Shown: piece after piece, positions 33,901 through 43,707 of the stretch
Position numbering within the stretch: the stretch's first letter is position 1
Layout of the letters: each line of letters opens with the position of its first letter
NCBI GenBank assembly: GCA_002286715.1
Contig: NSJX01000009.1
Coordinates: 125,966-189,965, forward strand
Direction of reading: 5' to 3'
DNA length: 64,000 nt
Source: Dentipellis sp. KUC8613
Taxonomy: Eukaryota; Basidiomycota; Agaricomycetes; Russulales; Hericiaceae
Program-made: the position numbers and the translations under genes
Notes under the pieces: model-generated
What the model was told of the DNA's origin: nothing
The model's input: the letters and a program-made list of their open reading frames with translations, nothing else
The model's database searches: none

Positions 33901-33980
33901 CACAGGTTGACGGGGGCAAGGCCCTCGCCGGCAGTGCTAGTGGGGAGGAGGAGGAGGGGGAAGATTGGGACTGGGAATGA
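30732..33980 (+). CDS. Ala/Lys/Glu-rich low-complexity protein, possibly the long C-terminal extension of BTB paralog 3
   Basis: A frame of 1082 codons is open from the ATG at 30732, overlapping the last BTB exon in a different frame. No in-frame ATG follows until about 31240. If the donor at 30671 is used instead of 30663, this frame joins the BTB protein in phase, making 1362 residues. In order: a Pro/Thr-rich segment (MAPPTAPPPSAPPP), a region with FEFPARSQTPVQGKKDELK and SKGLFGWAASLVTGG, then from about 31620 a charged helix, and from 31745 to 32935 some 400 residues of KAEAEAKAKA and DDEAAAKKKA repeats that predict a very long single helix or coiled coil. Next come a Pro/Ser-rich linker (APTNPWGGNP), a Lys block SQKKKQKRKAKKN and an acidic end EEEEGEDWDWE. 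I recognise no family; similarity to TolA-like helices is compositional only. Confidence 0.6.
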   Translation: MAPPTAPPPSAPPPTAPPSLTATPMPTVTPMPTVTVTPSSTVPATPTEARTASAAARAASKAPQAQPQPLPSPQEALASSRQTYGDGVLESPGIVPGGGPVGSENSIWLKRSLGELSEPKVEWKAEKKEGGAEEKVESTGLSAGPIQRAPSSRTPTTARGTVPPSPLPTMAPAVLPALPPPPSEMEEFEFPARSQTPVQGKKDELKIVTGAVRSPPANKDHGRAPKTKGHQNKGSAGSKGLFGWAASLVTGGDDGLTTSPEDSEAEGARSTASSESPMVGGWPSSRGRGGRSAVDRDDRERKRLEEARERKRMEEEALERGRLQAEAMELERQEEMRKVREAAAEAKAKAEAKAKADAEAKAKADAEAKRKAEAEAKAKAEAEAKAKAEAEAKTKADAEAKAKADAEAKQAEAEAKAKAAAEAKAKAATDKAEAEAKRKAEAEAQAKAKAEAEKQAKAEADAKAAKDADLKKKAKEAAAKRKADEEAAKKKADEEKAAAEKMAEEEKMAAAKAKEEAKKAEEAAAAAKRTEEAAAKKKADDEAAAAKKAQEAAAAATKAEAEAAAAKKAEEEAAAKKAEEKKAAEKKASEEAAAKKKAEDEAAAKKADDEAAAKKKADDEAAAKKKADDEAAAKKKADDEATAKKAEDEAAAKKKADEEEAQKKADEAAAKKEAEAAAKKAEEEVAKKASDEAAAKQKAAEAKKKADEEAAAKVGEEAAKRKAEEAKKAEEEKVRKLAPTNPWGGNPAQSQAKSAWGKAAAPSNGSNTATPQSPAQVANPAQSAANANPWKRQIAWDKKIPALKSPSSPAPTPEGTAPPPTPSKGAQMPRLASPALTHTNTIASTVDAKASDVKPDTTSTAASTADSSKKEDAKAADASANLPPPPPPKDKVAESGSTDAQKPPSGEASQSDNAEASKKPAQAEAEKVSGDDKTVAKSSEGAQDSNGANKTSDASASPTQTSAPTEKPEAQKEGGEGGDESGVASAVRLEQAGDNDDTASEAGDVTKMSASQKKKQKRKAKKNAGKMNSPSSESGMDLNTVDHEQALREGETDAAASQVDGGKALAGSASGEEEEGEDWDWE
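31745..32935 (+). repeat. Degenerate tandem repeats encoding Ala/Lys/Glu helix
   Basis: The coding strand is built from GCTGAAGCTAAGGCC-like and GAGGCTGCTGCTAAGAAGAAG-like units. At about 32551-32640 a 30-base unit (GCCGACGACGAGGCTGCTGC plus TAAGAAGAAG) occurs three times almost without change. The repeats remove stop codons in other frames, which is why long antisense frames also appear here. Confidence 0.85.
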
Positions 33981-35808
33981 CGGGTGTAAATACGGCGGCG
34001 GGGGCGGAGGTGGAAAAAGTCGGCGGCAACCTCGTGTCGGCGGGCGTGGTGGATGCACCTCCGCCTGCCGACTTGCAACCAGCCCGCCTGCCACTGATCT
34101 GACGACTGCGACGCGACACGACGACTTACGATTCTGACGATATACCACCCGCAGCGGACCATCGAGGTGTGCATGTACCGCATGTATGCTAGCGTTGTAC
34201 CGGGACGGACGCTGTGCAGCGTCGCCGATTTGGTTTGATTTGTACGGCGGGCCGGGGCTTCTTCCTTTTCCTCTTCCCTCGGTCTTCAGGCTTTGCTTTT
34301 GCTTCGTGTTTCGGTAGGATGGAGCTCTTCTGGATCTGTATGACGCATGATACTGGTATTCACGTTCGCGCTACTCGTACTCATTGACATAACGTTAACT
34401 TTCGCTGGATGGTGTGTAGGCATCGGTTTTGTAGATACATACTTAGAGGTTCTGTTTGTTTCACGTACGCGTACGCTTCTCTGTCTCCTGTCCCGGCCCT
34501 GTATCATATGCTCGCATTTACGACCTCTCTCACGGAATTGCTATAGTTGTCCACTCTGGAAAACATGCTGGCGCTCGTCGACGCTTGATTGACACCGTGT
34601 GCTCAAACCATCATGATCCTGTTGCGTCTTCGTGCTGCTGGTAAGTAAGAAAGGCGACAGGCTCCCGAAATGACTCGACCGCGGGCGGCCAACATCGATC
34701 AATCCCACTTGCAGTCGCATCTACTCACTACGCGGACGTGTACCACTATGCTAATAACAGCGGGCGCCCTCAAGCACCATCAATCACAACAACGTTAACA
34801 TCAGACAGGTTTGGACCAAGCTTCCAGTTCCATGATAGCGAAATCACGATGGGCACCCCACAGTGTCTGCACTCGCCTCCGTATTCGGCTCGAGGAGAGT
34901 CAAATGCGGGCTGCAAATGAAAATGAAAGCGAGGGATCGCAGTGATCTTCCACGCAGTTCGCAAACACTTATGGGGTTATTGAGCCTGCGGGTGCCTTGC
35001 CGACTGCATTGCGCGTTGAATGTTGTATGCTGAATGCTGGACGTCGACGCTGCAGGCCGTATGCGTACATCGAGGGGCAAAGCGCTGAGCCTAAGCTTGA
35101 GCCTGAGCCTGAGCTCGGGCGCTAACCTGCGCGACAGCAGCAATGGAAGGCCCAGCCGGGAATAGTCTGTTTGGCAGATCTTCTCCCAATGCAAACCCAA
35201 CTCCGCGGATGCCTGACGCGTACGTGGGCTCGAACGCTGCAACAAGGGACTTACGAGCATAGATAATATTGGTAGGTTAACGATAACGACAACGAGGGAC
35301 TGAGTATACGTATACTGCATGAGGGGGATGGCGACAACGACGAAGACGACACTGGAAACCAGACACCGTGGATCAGCGAGACTCTGGATCGGAAATATAC
35401 AAATTAGCCTGGGGGGATACGCTATCGGGAATTCGGGGTTTGGGGTTTGGGAACGAGGCAGCAGCAGGCAAAAGATGAGAAGCGAGCACCGGGGCGGGAC
35501 GAGAGGGGGGTGGGGGGCAAGATGGAGCAATCAATGCGCGTCGACTTCAATACAGCAAGGGGTCATGAACAACAATCAGTATACAACGTAAAAGAAGGGG
35601 AGGGAGGGAGGGAGGGAGGGAGGGAGGGAGGGAGGGGAAGATGAGACGGAGAGCCCGAAGAACACATAACGCAACAGCAGCCTGCGCCGGGCAGTGTCCT
35701 CGCACGCCGCGCCGCATCCACTTCTATCAAGGCGGGGGAAATAGGGAACCGGCAGCACGAGGCGCGCCGCATCACCTCATGCCCAGCGGGCGGCGGTGAC
35801 GGTTGCCA
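33981..35808. other. Convergent intergenic region with a GGGA tract
   Basis: About 1.8 kb between the Ala/Lys-rich gene and a minus-strand gene. No gene is supported. It contains a perfect GGGA microsatellite at 35597-35637 and a short GAGCCT repeat near 35095-35115. Confidence 0.4.
35597..35637 (+). repeat. (GGGA)n microsatellite
   Basis: About ten uninterrupted GGGA units. The G-rich strand has the run spacing needed to form G-quadruplexes. It lies about 170 bases downstream of the stop of the minus-strand gene. Confidence 0.95.
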
Positions 35809-37324
35809 CTACGGCCTCGCGGCGGGCGACACGCGCAGGCGCGCCGGGAGTCCCGCGACACACGCGTGCGCGAGGCGCCGCAGGCCGCCGCCCACGCTCT
35901 TCGTGCGCACGTGGGGCTGGCGCGCGACCTGCGGGAAGAAGTGGACCGAGTCGTCTGCGCGCGCGGTGGGGAAGGGCGCCTCGAGCGCGACGAAGGAGAT
36001 GAATGCGGGCGCGGACGCGGGAGGGTCGTAGGCGTACGAGGGCTTCGGTGTCCCGGGGTCGGGGAGGTCGAGCGCGTAGAGGCTGGGCTGGGCACGGTAA
36101 ATGGATTTCGTAAGTGTGACGTGACGGGCATAATTAAGAAGCAGGACGGGAAGCGCGGGCTCGGGATGTCGAGGGTGATTTGGAAATAAAAATGGAAATG
36201 GACATGCGAGTGGAAGCGCGAGTTGGAAATGGGAATGGGAATACGGGTGTGATTTGGAAATGGGATGGGAATGGAGTGGGGATTTGGAAGTGGGATGAAT
36301 GGATGGAAGGACGGGCTCACCATTTTTACCTCGCTCACGTCCGAGTCTTCTGAGGCACGGTGCAAATTGGGAGTTGGGCCTCTCCACCCCCGCGCCGCCA
36401 GATCAAGGACGGTGATGAGGTCCGCCTCCGAGCGCGATGTCCTCTCAATATCCACGTCTGTATCGATGTCGACTCCGTAGTCAAAGTCCACGTCGAAGTC
36501 GTCCCGGTACGCATGCCTTCGTGCGCGCCGGGGTCGGTGCTGTGTACTGGCACGGGCAGGCATGTCGTGCGCCTCAGGGTCGAAGTCGGATACTGCGGCG
36601 GCCCAACATGCCGCGGCGAACGCATCCTGTGGACTTTCGAGGAGCTGCTCATCGAGCGCCTCGAGCGCAGCAGGGTCGAATTCGAGCGAGTCGGACGGGT
36701 GGTGATAATGGTGACGGTGTTGAGAAAAACCGCGCTCGCGATCGTGTTCAGTCTCCCGCTCGTGGAAATGCTCGCTCTCCGCCGTGTCGGTGTGCAGCGT
36801 CGAATCAGACTGGGTCGTCGAGCCGGACTCGGAGCTCCATATGCTCGCAAGATCGGCAAGATCGGCGGTGTTCACGCCTGTGACGGAGCGCGGCGGCGGG
36901 TGAGCAGTGTGCGTCGTGACGGTGTGAAGGCATTGCGGGTGCGGAGATAGCACACTTACTTGACGCGTCGGAGCCCCATGCGTACGTATACGGGCTCGCG
37001 GGGCTGTATCCGTAGCCGTAATCGTAGAGCGCGGCGGGCGACGGCGACGGTGCCCCGCGCGGGCCCTTGGGCACTCGGCGGCGCGCGCGTGTCTTGATCT
37101 GCGCAGGACAAGGCGGGTGAGACACGCATCAGCGCACAAAGCTCAGATCAGGGCGGGGCGCCACTCACGCGTCGCGGCGAGAGCGGCTCGCTCGCGCTCC
37201 GGGCGTGGAACTGCTTTTCGTCGGCGTCGTCGTCGAAGGCGGATGATTTGTGCGCCTGCGTGCGTGCGCGGCGGTCGGCGGGGAGGTTGGTGATGATGTC
37301 CATGTCTGTGAAGGGCCCGTACAT
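35809..37324 (-). CDS. Hypothetical protein, acidic and low-complexity centre
   Basis: Four exons (37324-37169, 37098-36960, 36877-36321, 36087-35809) join in phase to give about 376 residues; the third exon could instead end at 36330. I do not recognise the family. The start MYGPFTDMDIITNLPADRR leads to a basic segment with SASEPLSPRR and KTRARRRVPKGPRG, a Tyr-rich stretch (YDYGYGYSPASPYTYAWG), then VNTADLADLASIW followed by His/Glu-rich (SEHFHERETEHDRERG) and Asp-rich (DDFDVDFDYGVDIDTDVDIE) runs. The most ordered part is the C-terminus: PSLYALDLPDPGTPKPSYAY and FISFVALEAPFPTARADDS. No signal peptide or membrane helix is present. Splice phase and codon use support a real gene. Confidence 0.55.
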
Positions 37325-37980
37325 GTCGCGGTCGTGGGTGTGGTCGTTCGGTCGGTCGTGGGCTGCGTTGCCTAGGACGGCAATTTAATGGGTCCGCAGG
37401 CGCGAGGAGAGCGAGGAAAGGAAGGAGAAAGGGCGCAGCGTTTAAGACGTGAAGTCAACCGCCTGGGAGCTTGCTGCTTCCATGGGGCGTGTCTTGGGTT
37501 GTGGCTTATATATGGCCGGTTCGAGTCTTAGGGTAGCTGTCAGCGAGCCACTATCGGACGATCAGCCGGGTTGGCGTGTCTTACGGCGTGCTTGCCTCGA
37601 GATGGTTAGGCGCGGATGTCTTTTTGTCTTGCGCGCGAATTGTCAATTGTCTCCGGTTCCTGCAACCGCCACTGCGGCTGTGCCATCCTCACGTGCACGC
37701 CCAACATAATTGGCTTCGCGGGCACCCGCTCGCCGCGCGCACACAATAACACCAGAAGACGACAGCACATGCGAAGAATGAAGCTCTTGTTGTGTAACCG
37801 TATGATGCATGGGAAGACAAAAACAGTGACAGGATCGATAGCAGATGACACGAGAAAGAAGGACCGACGATGACTATAACTATGCAGGCAGCCGTGGCCA
37901 AGACGGCGAGGAGATGTGGTGGATGCGCAAGACAAATATGCTGAGATGAAAACGAAATAGAGACCGCGAGCGAGAGTCCA
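37325..37980. other. Intergenic space between two minus-strand genes
   Basis: It holds the promoter of the gene ending at 35809 and the 3' region of the gene ending at 37981. No gene is seen. Confidence 0.35.
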
Positions 37981-38932
37981 TCACTGGGACGTAGTCCGCT
38001 CCGTCGTAAGTAGCGCCCGACTCCGCCGCTTGATCTTCTTGCTGAGGTCCTTCGCCCGCGACACCCACCCCCCGTCCTCCGTATCCATCTCCGCATCCAC
38101 CGTCTCGCTCCCGCCCGCAATCGTGTATCGCGACGCCTGGTTCTTCAGCGTTCCTCTCGGCGGGCCGTATGCAGTCGCACGGCTCTCGGGCCGCGCGTGT
38201 TCCTCGGATGTGACCGTGGCCAGAGCCGTCTTCTCCTCGACGATAACGCCAATGACGACACCCGGCTGGTCGAGCCCAGACGTGAGGCTCGCCTTTGAGC
38301 GTGACCGCGACAGCTTCCGGGACAGCATGCCGCCGACCGAGCGCGAGATGCTCTGCTTGCCCGCGATGCGCTGGACCTGCGTCGTGTGGTCGCTCTCGCG
38401 CCGGCAGTTCGCTGTCTCTGCGGATCCGACAGACGAGAGTGAATCCGTGCTGTGTACCTGGATGGACGAAACGCGATATGCCACACACACGCACACGCCA
38501 TACGTCAGGACCAATCACTCGGAGCCATACGAGGTAAACGCACATGTGACTGCGCCTTGTAGAACGACGTGCTGGCAGAGTATGACGGTGTCGAAGGAAC
38601 GCTGAACGCGGCTTTCTGTGACGGGTTGTCAACCTGTCGCGACAGCACGGTAGGTGAGCGATGTTCTATGGATGATGGGCACGTAGAGCGGTCGACGTAC
38701 CTGACCATAACGGGAGATCGAAATGCTACTACGGCGCTGCTTGCGCTGTACGGCGGAAGTGCGCCGCGAAAGACTGCTGGGCGGCGAGTAGAGCTCCTGT
38801 TCCTCCTCGCGCGCCCGCCGCTCGCTCTCTGCCTCCAGTTTCTCAAATATCTGAGTTCCTTTGTGAGCCGAGGAAGACGACGACTTGAGATCAAGTGCCA
38901 CTGACCTTCTCTAGTGCCTCAGGGTTCGACAT
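37981..38932 (-). CDS. Hypothetical Ser/Arg-rich protein
   Basis: Four exons (38932-38906, 38850-38701, 38633-38544, 38457-37981) are all phase 0 and give 247 residues. The start MSNPEALEK is encoded by a 27-base exon. The rest runs IFEKLEAESERRAREEEQEL, a short charged helix, then SSLSRRTSAV and RRSSISISRYG, which look like basophilic kinase sites (R-R-x-S/T), a central TPSYSASTSFYKAQ, and SISRSVGGMLSRKLSRSRSKASL. A more ordered strand-like segment, QPGVVIGVIVEEKTALATV, lies near residue 160. The end is basic (SKKIKRRSRALL). I do not recognise the family; a phosphorylated regulatory or adaptor protein is only a guess. Confidence 0.55.
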
Positions 38933-39798
38933 GGCGTGCAGTGACGGTGGTGGTAGTGGTAGCAACGACGACGACAGTGGTATTGCCGGTGGTGGTGGTA
39001 GAAGGGAAGAACGAGGTGAATGGAGTCGAGGAAAGAGGTTGATGAATGTGGCCGGCTAGGAGAGAGCCCTTCTCGAAAGCGAGCCCTTCTGGAAGGCCGC
39101 TTCTGTTTGGAACACGCATCATTCCCACAGTGCGCTACCCCCTCCCAGGTCCAGGCGCCCCACGCACCCCGCCCTGCATGCAGCGTCGCCTATCCACCAC
39201 GCAGCCCGCTCACCCGGGCGACATTCGCGTCCAAGCCAGCATGGAACAGCGCTGCGAGCCTGACCGCAAGACAAAGTGTCAAGAATGTTTAATTTTAGTG
39301 CCAAAAATCGGGCCAAGTCAACGAAGCACCGGCACTCCCCGATCCATCTTGCGCCCAAAACTCGCCGCGCACGTGACGCAGTGCCCTAAATACTAAATTG
39401 CGGAGGCGCATCAGAATGCAGCGGGCCGGCGCCATAACTCCATAAGCAATTCCATTTTATTTTCATTTTTGCGCGGGGCTAGGGACCTCCACCCGCTGCT
39501 CCGTGCATGCGCGCATCTGAGACCGCCCCTTCGCGTTCACGAATCACATCTGGGGGAGCACGCTAAGCCGGGGACTAGCGGGCATATCTAAATTACAGCA
39601 GAGAAACCCCGGCGCTCGGTCGATCGCTCAGAATAGCCTTTGCACCGCCAACTGCCGTGTGCCGACCATGCCGCGCGGCGTCTCCGTGCACCCGGGACGC
39701 GGGTAGGCGCATTTTGAGATCCCCGTGTCCCACCGTGCCGAATTTGCAATATCAGCCTCCTTGAACTTCGCCTTTCCTTTCGTCCGTCTCCGCCAGGC
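38933..39798. promoter_or_regulatory. Shared divergent promoter region
   Basis: The genes at 37981-38932 (minus) and 39799-40246 (plus) diverge from this interval. It is rich in GGTGGT repeats near 38945-39000, encoding nothing I can support. No clear TATA box is assigned. Confidence 0.4.
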
Positions 39799-40246
39799 AT
39801 GGCCTCGCGCTACGCCTCCGAGCTCATCTACTCTCTCGCATTCAGCTCGCTCGCGGTGCATCTTCTCTGGCAGCGCCGCGCCGCCGACACAGAGCGGCGG
39901 CGCCTCGGCACGCAGATCTCCATCCTCGAGGAGATATCGACGCGTCTGCGCGCGGGCGAGCGCATCCCCGACGCCGAGTACACGCGGCTGCGCCGCCTGG
40001 GCCACGAGGGTGAGGTGCTGGAAAAAGACCGCAAGGAGGAAGAGGACATTGGGTGGAGGGATATGCTGTTTGGGAGGACGGAGACCGCGCAGGAGAAGCA
40101 GGGCGCGGAGGAGTGGGATCGGAGGGATTTGGAGAACGGTGCGTCGCGCGGCGGTTCTTCTCTCTTCTCGTTTCTGAAGTTTGTTCCCGAAATCGCTGGT
40201 GTGATCGGTAGTGCAACGAGAGCTGCATGGAAGCGCGAAGGAATGA
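39799..40246 (+). CDS. Small membrane-anchored hypothetical protein
   Basis: Two exons (39799-40138 and 40212-40246) give 124 residues ending VQRELHGSAKE; reading through the intron would instead give 162 residues ending at 40287. The N-terminus MASRYASELIYSLAFSSLAVHLLWQRR holds one probable membrane helix (residues 8-23) followed by Arg, then a charged helix: ERRRLGTQISILEEISTRLR, GERIPDAEYTRLRRLG, LEKDRKEEEDIGWRDMLFG. This layout fits a small organelle-membrane protein with a coiled-coil tail. I do not recognise the family. The spliced form is preferred because donor, acceptor and phase all fit. Confidence 0.6.
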
Positions 40247-40730
40247 CCATACAGTATGTCGATGGTGCCGCGTGTCAATGCTTGTGAGCTTTCAAAAGTC
40301 CAAGTGTACTGTCGCGGCGCCTTCATCTGGTTCGCGGGCGTGAACTAGAGCCTTGCAATGGGATAGTCTCTTGGATCATCCAGGGACTGGCTCAGAATAG
40401 CTATTCCATAAAGGCGTGGAGATGGATGGATATTGGACCGGCCCACAAGTACACGGTACACGGTGCATATCATATATGGTTCACTCTGGTGGCCAGTAAC
40501 TGCCTGACAGATCGTACTTCGCATTGCAAACGCTGGACACCTATCTAACGACTGCTTAAAGTTATACATGCGAGATCCAATTGAGCTGAGGGAGTAAAAG
40601 GTCTGGAGATTGTATATATCGCAATTACGTACAAAGGAGCCAGGATACATGTCAATGAGGAACATCTAGCCAGGAAAGCGCCTACTAGAGCAACTTTCGC
40701 CTCGTCTCTCCCTTCGAACCCACGTCAACG
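40247..40730. other. Intergenic space upstream of the F-box gene
   Basis: No gene is seen. It contains the 3' end of the small membrane protein gene and the F-box promoter. Confidence 0.35.
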
Positions 40731-42403
40731 ATGGCCAGAATTCGGTCAGCATTTCGACTTTACCCTCCGACGCCGTTATATCTTCGAACAACGTGCATCT
40801 GACATACCAGGAACTGCATTCCAGGTCTTCCGCTAGCAAATATCGACCGCCAATTGCAAGAACATCAGGCCGCGTCAATCGCCTGACCAACGAGCTCCTA
40901 CGCTCTATATTCTTGCAATGCATCCTTGACGACCCATCCAACGAGGACTATTACGATTACACGAACATTGTCAGCATCGCACACGTGTGCCGCCGATGGC
41001 AGATCATTGCCATTGCCTGTGCGCACCTGTGGTGCCGTTTGGACACCAGCATGTCCGAGCAAACCGCCTTTTGGTTCCTCAAGAACGCCAACTGTCTGCC
41101 GCTGCAGGTGGTGGCCACCTGCGAGGAAGGAAGCACAGACATGTCCGCACCGGTGCGCGCGGTGCTGTATCTGGCCGACCGCATCGAGTTCCTGCATATC
41201 TACGGCTCGGGGGACTTCGCACACATCCTGACATATATACGTGGCGCCGCGACGCATCTTCGTTTGCTGGTCATAGAGAACACAGAGGACACGTTCAAGT
41301 CTGTCGAACTGCCCGCCACCGCTTTCGGCGCAGACGTCCCTGCGCTGCGCCACGTCCGGCTGGATGACGCTGCAGTCATTCCCCAGCCCACGTCGGAATC
41401 TCACTTCTGGACGGACGTTCTGAACGAGTTGGAGACGTTCGAGCTGTCGATGGACTTTTACGAGCCGTATGACATGTCAATGAAAAACCTCCTTTCGTCC
41501 GCCTTCGAGGAGATGATCAGCCTCAAGTCCCTGCGTCTCACTCTGGACGCCAGCTCGGAGGACGTCTTCGTCGAATGCGCCTTGCCACACAAACGGCCGA
41601 CGCTAGACGACCTGGACTTCCTGTTCCTCAAGGCCCCAGCGTGGCTGTGCCTGTTCCTCCTCGGCCATCTTGAAATTCCCTCCTCGGCCGCGGTACAGAT
41701 CGTTTGCACAGATGTCTCAGACGCCTCCCCTGCCTCCCTGCACGGCCTGATGTGGAAACTCGGGATCCACCTTACCCGCCATCAAAGCCATCTCCGCAGC
41801 GTCCTCATTGATGAATCCAGCTCTCCTGAGTACAAGATTGTCGGCTGGTCGCAGAGCGGTCGGGGCTTGAGGGGCACGAGTGGCCAATATGACGAGCTGG
41901 AGCCGGACGCGCCGGCAGTCAACGTCGGTCTGCGGTGGCCTTCCAAGGCGGAGGACGCCTTTCCCGAGGTCATGCATACGTTCTCGGAGATGATCGTGCC
42001 GTTCTGTATGGACACGCTCACTATCCGCCTATGCACCCCCACCGAGGTTCGCTGGCGGTACTTTATGCACAAAGTGCCGAACGTGCAAACGCTGAAGATA
42101 TACTGCAACTGCGCCATGCAGGGCTTGTTGGCACGGATTTTGGACTCGGGCGACCCGTGCGAGACGGGGTTGCTGCGGTGTTTAACTCGGGTCTGGGTGG
42201 TCAATGACGGCAAGGCGCCGAAAACCGACGATTGTGGGCTGGCAGATACGGTGGGCGCGTTTGTCAAAGCGAGGGGACAGACCTTGAAGTCGCTTGTATT
42301 TGAGGGGTTTTCGAGTGCGTTCAAGGAGAGGATCAGCCAGTGTGCAGGAAAGTGTACCTTGGAATGGCGCCAACGTCCTACGCTGCATATCAAAAGCATC
42401 TGA
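40731..42403 (+). CDS. F-box domain protein
   Basis: The long frame has no early ATG of its own. A 14-base first exon (40731-40744, MARI plus two bases) joined to 40825-42403 in phase gives a good start and 530 residues; the intron is 83 bases with GT and AG ends. The F-box lies at about residues 20-60: VNRLTNELLRSIFLQCILDD, then NIVSIAHVCRRWQIIAIACAHLW, the usual pattern in expanded basidiomycete F-box families. F-box proteins dock on Skp1 in SCF ubiquitin ligases and bind a target through the rest of the chain. The C-terminal part has irregular leucine-rich repeats (LRLLVIEN, ISLKSLRLTLD, QTLKIYCNC). The target is unknown. Confidence 0.8.
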
Positions 42404-42627
42404 CGACACCACCCTATAGATCCCGTACGATTATATAGTTGTCGGGACAATCGTGCAGGGTACATCTCATAAGACGCTAGTGTTTGCATTTAAGTATTAG
42501 TGGCATGCGCTGCCGTCATATTGCCTCCAGGAGAAATACGATAGTTTATGAGTACGCGACGACGGCCTGTCACAATACATCAACAACGCGCACGACACAA
42601 ATGTAAAGGGGACAACACACCCTCGGA

Positions 42628-43382
42628 TCAGTTTTTGACGATCGGCCCGCTCGTCCAGTGCCCCGAAGTGCCCGTCGGCACCGCGCTGCGAATGCCCCAC
42701 TCCGACATGAACAAGCTCCTCGCATTCTCGGGCGCGAGCGCGTGCCCGTTCACCTTCGCGCCGTTGAGCGCGACCCACCAGTGCCCGCGCATGCCGGCGA
42801 CGCGCAGGATCACCTCCGTGTGGTCGCGCCCGGGGTCGAGGCGCGACTTGGCGAACGGGACGAGCAGGCCCTTGTCCCCGCGGTGGTGCGCGCCCTGGAT
42901 GAAGAGCTGCTTCTGCTCCGCGCCCGGCCCCGGCCGCAGGATGTCGAGCGTGCGCACGACACGCGAGCGCCCGATGAAGATCATCGCGGCGAGCCCCGCG
43001 CCGACGGTGATGTGGAACACGCAGAGCCCCGCGCGCGGCCAGATGGACTTGAGGCGCTCGCCGGCGGCGGGATTCTCGGGGTCGACGGGCTCGGTCCACT
43101 TTTTCCAGGTCACCTCTGTCATGGAGGTGCTGCAAGAGCGAGAGACGGGAGGTCGAGGCGCGTCAGTGAGTATCGTCAGTTGCGCTGCAGCTACGAGAAG
43201 TGGGCGCCGACGTACGTTATCATAAAGTCCGCTGCGACCATCCCCCATGTCAGCCTCGCCCACCACGGGGATGGTCGCTGGTAGAATGGCTGCTTCTTGA
43301 GAACGTGCACGACTTCCTGAGCGGTCTTCTGCTTCGCCGACCCCGGGAGGAACGAGCGTAGGCGGCCGAATAGTGAGGCCAT
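42628..43382 (-). CDS. Hypothetical protein with two membrane helices
   Basis: Two exons (43382-43216 and 43129-42628) join in phase 2 to give 222 residues. The start MASLFGRLRSFLPGSAKQKTA is basic and Ser-rich, like a mitochondrial presequence. Helix 1 is near WWARLTWGMVAADFMI (about 41-56) and helix 2 is LCVFHITVGAGLAAMIFIG (about 88-106). The rest is soluble: LDILRPGPGAEQKQLFIQGA, LLVPFAKSRLDPGRDHTEVI and GHWWVALNGAKVNG. The layout of two helices near the N-terminus followed by a beta-rich domain recalls small inner-membrane assembly factors such as TMEM223-like proteins, but I cannot confirm that. It is convergent with the F-box gene. Confidence 0.65.
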
Positions 43383-43707
43383 TTTCCGAGAATTGAGATT
43401 CCTTCCGCGGTTATGTGTGCGGGTGTAGTATAAGAGTCGTGGGCCTCACAGAGACATTGAAGTAGCAGGGTGAGCAGCTTCAGGTCGGCGCGTGTGCTGG
43501 AGAACGAATTTCGGACGCGGGCGAGATGACCTTAACCCTATGCATGGGTCTAGGCGGCGACTAGGCCACCCACCACCAACAGTACTACACTCGAAGGTTG
43601 GGGCCTATTTTATTTACAATTGAGGAGCTCATTGGTGGGACATGCTACTATACACCATACAAAAATGGCCGCCGATAAACGACTGGAAGCATTTAACGTG
43701 CAAGAAA
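43383..43707. other. Intergenic space between the two-helix gene and the polygalacturonase
   Basis: Both flanking genes are on the minus strand. Apart from the 3' region of the polygalacturonase and the promoter of its neighbour, nothing is seen. Confidence 0.35.

Noticed and set aside
35580..35640. Possible CRISPR-like or telomeric array at the GGGA tract
   Set aside because: Units are 4 bases with no spacers, and do not match fungal telomere repeats (TTAGGG-type); it is a plain microsatellite.
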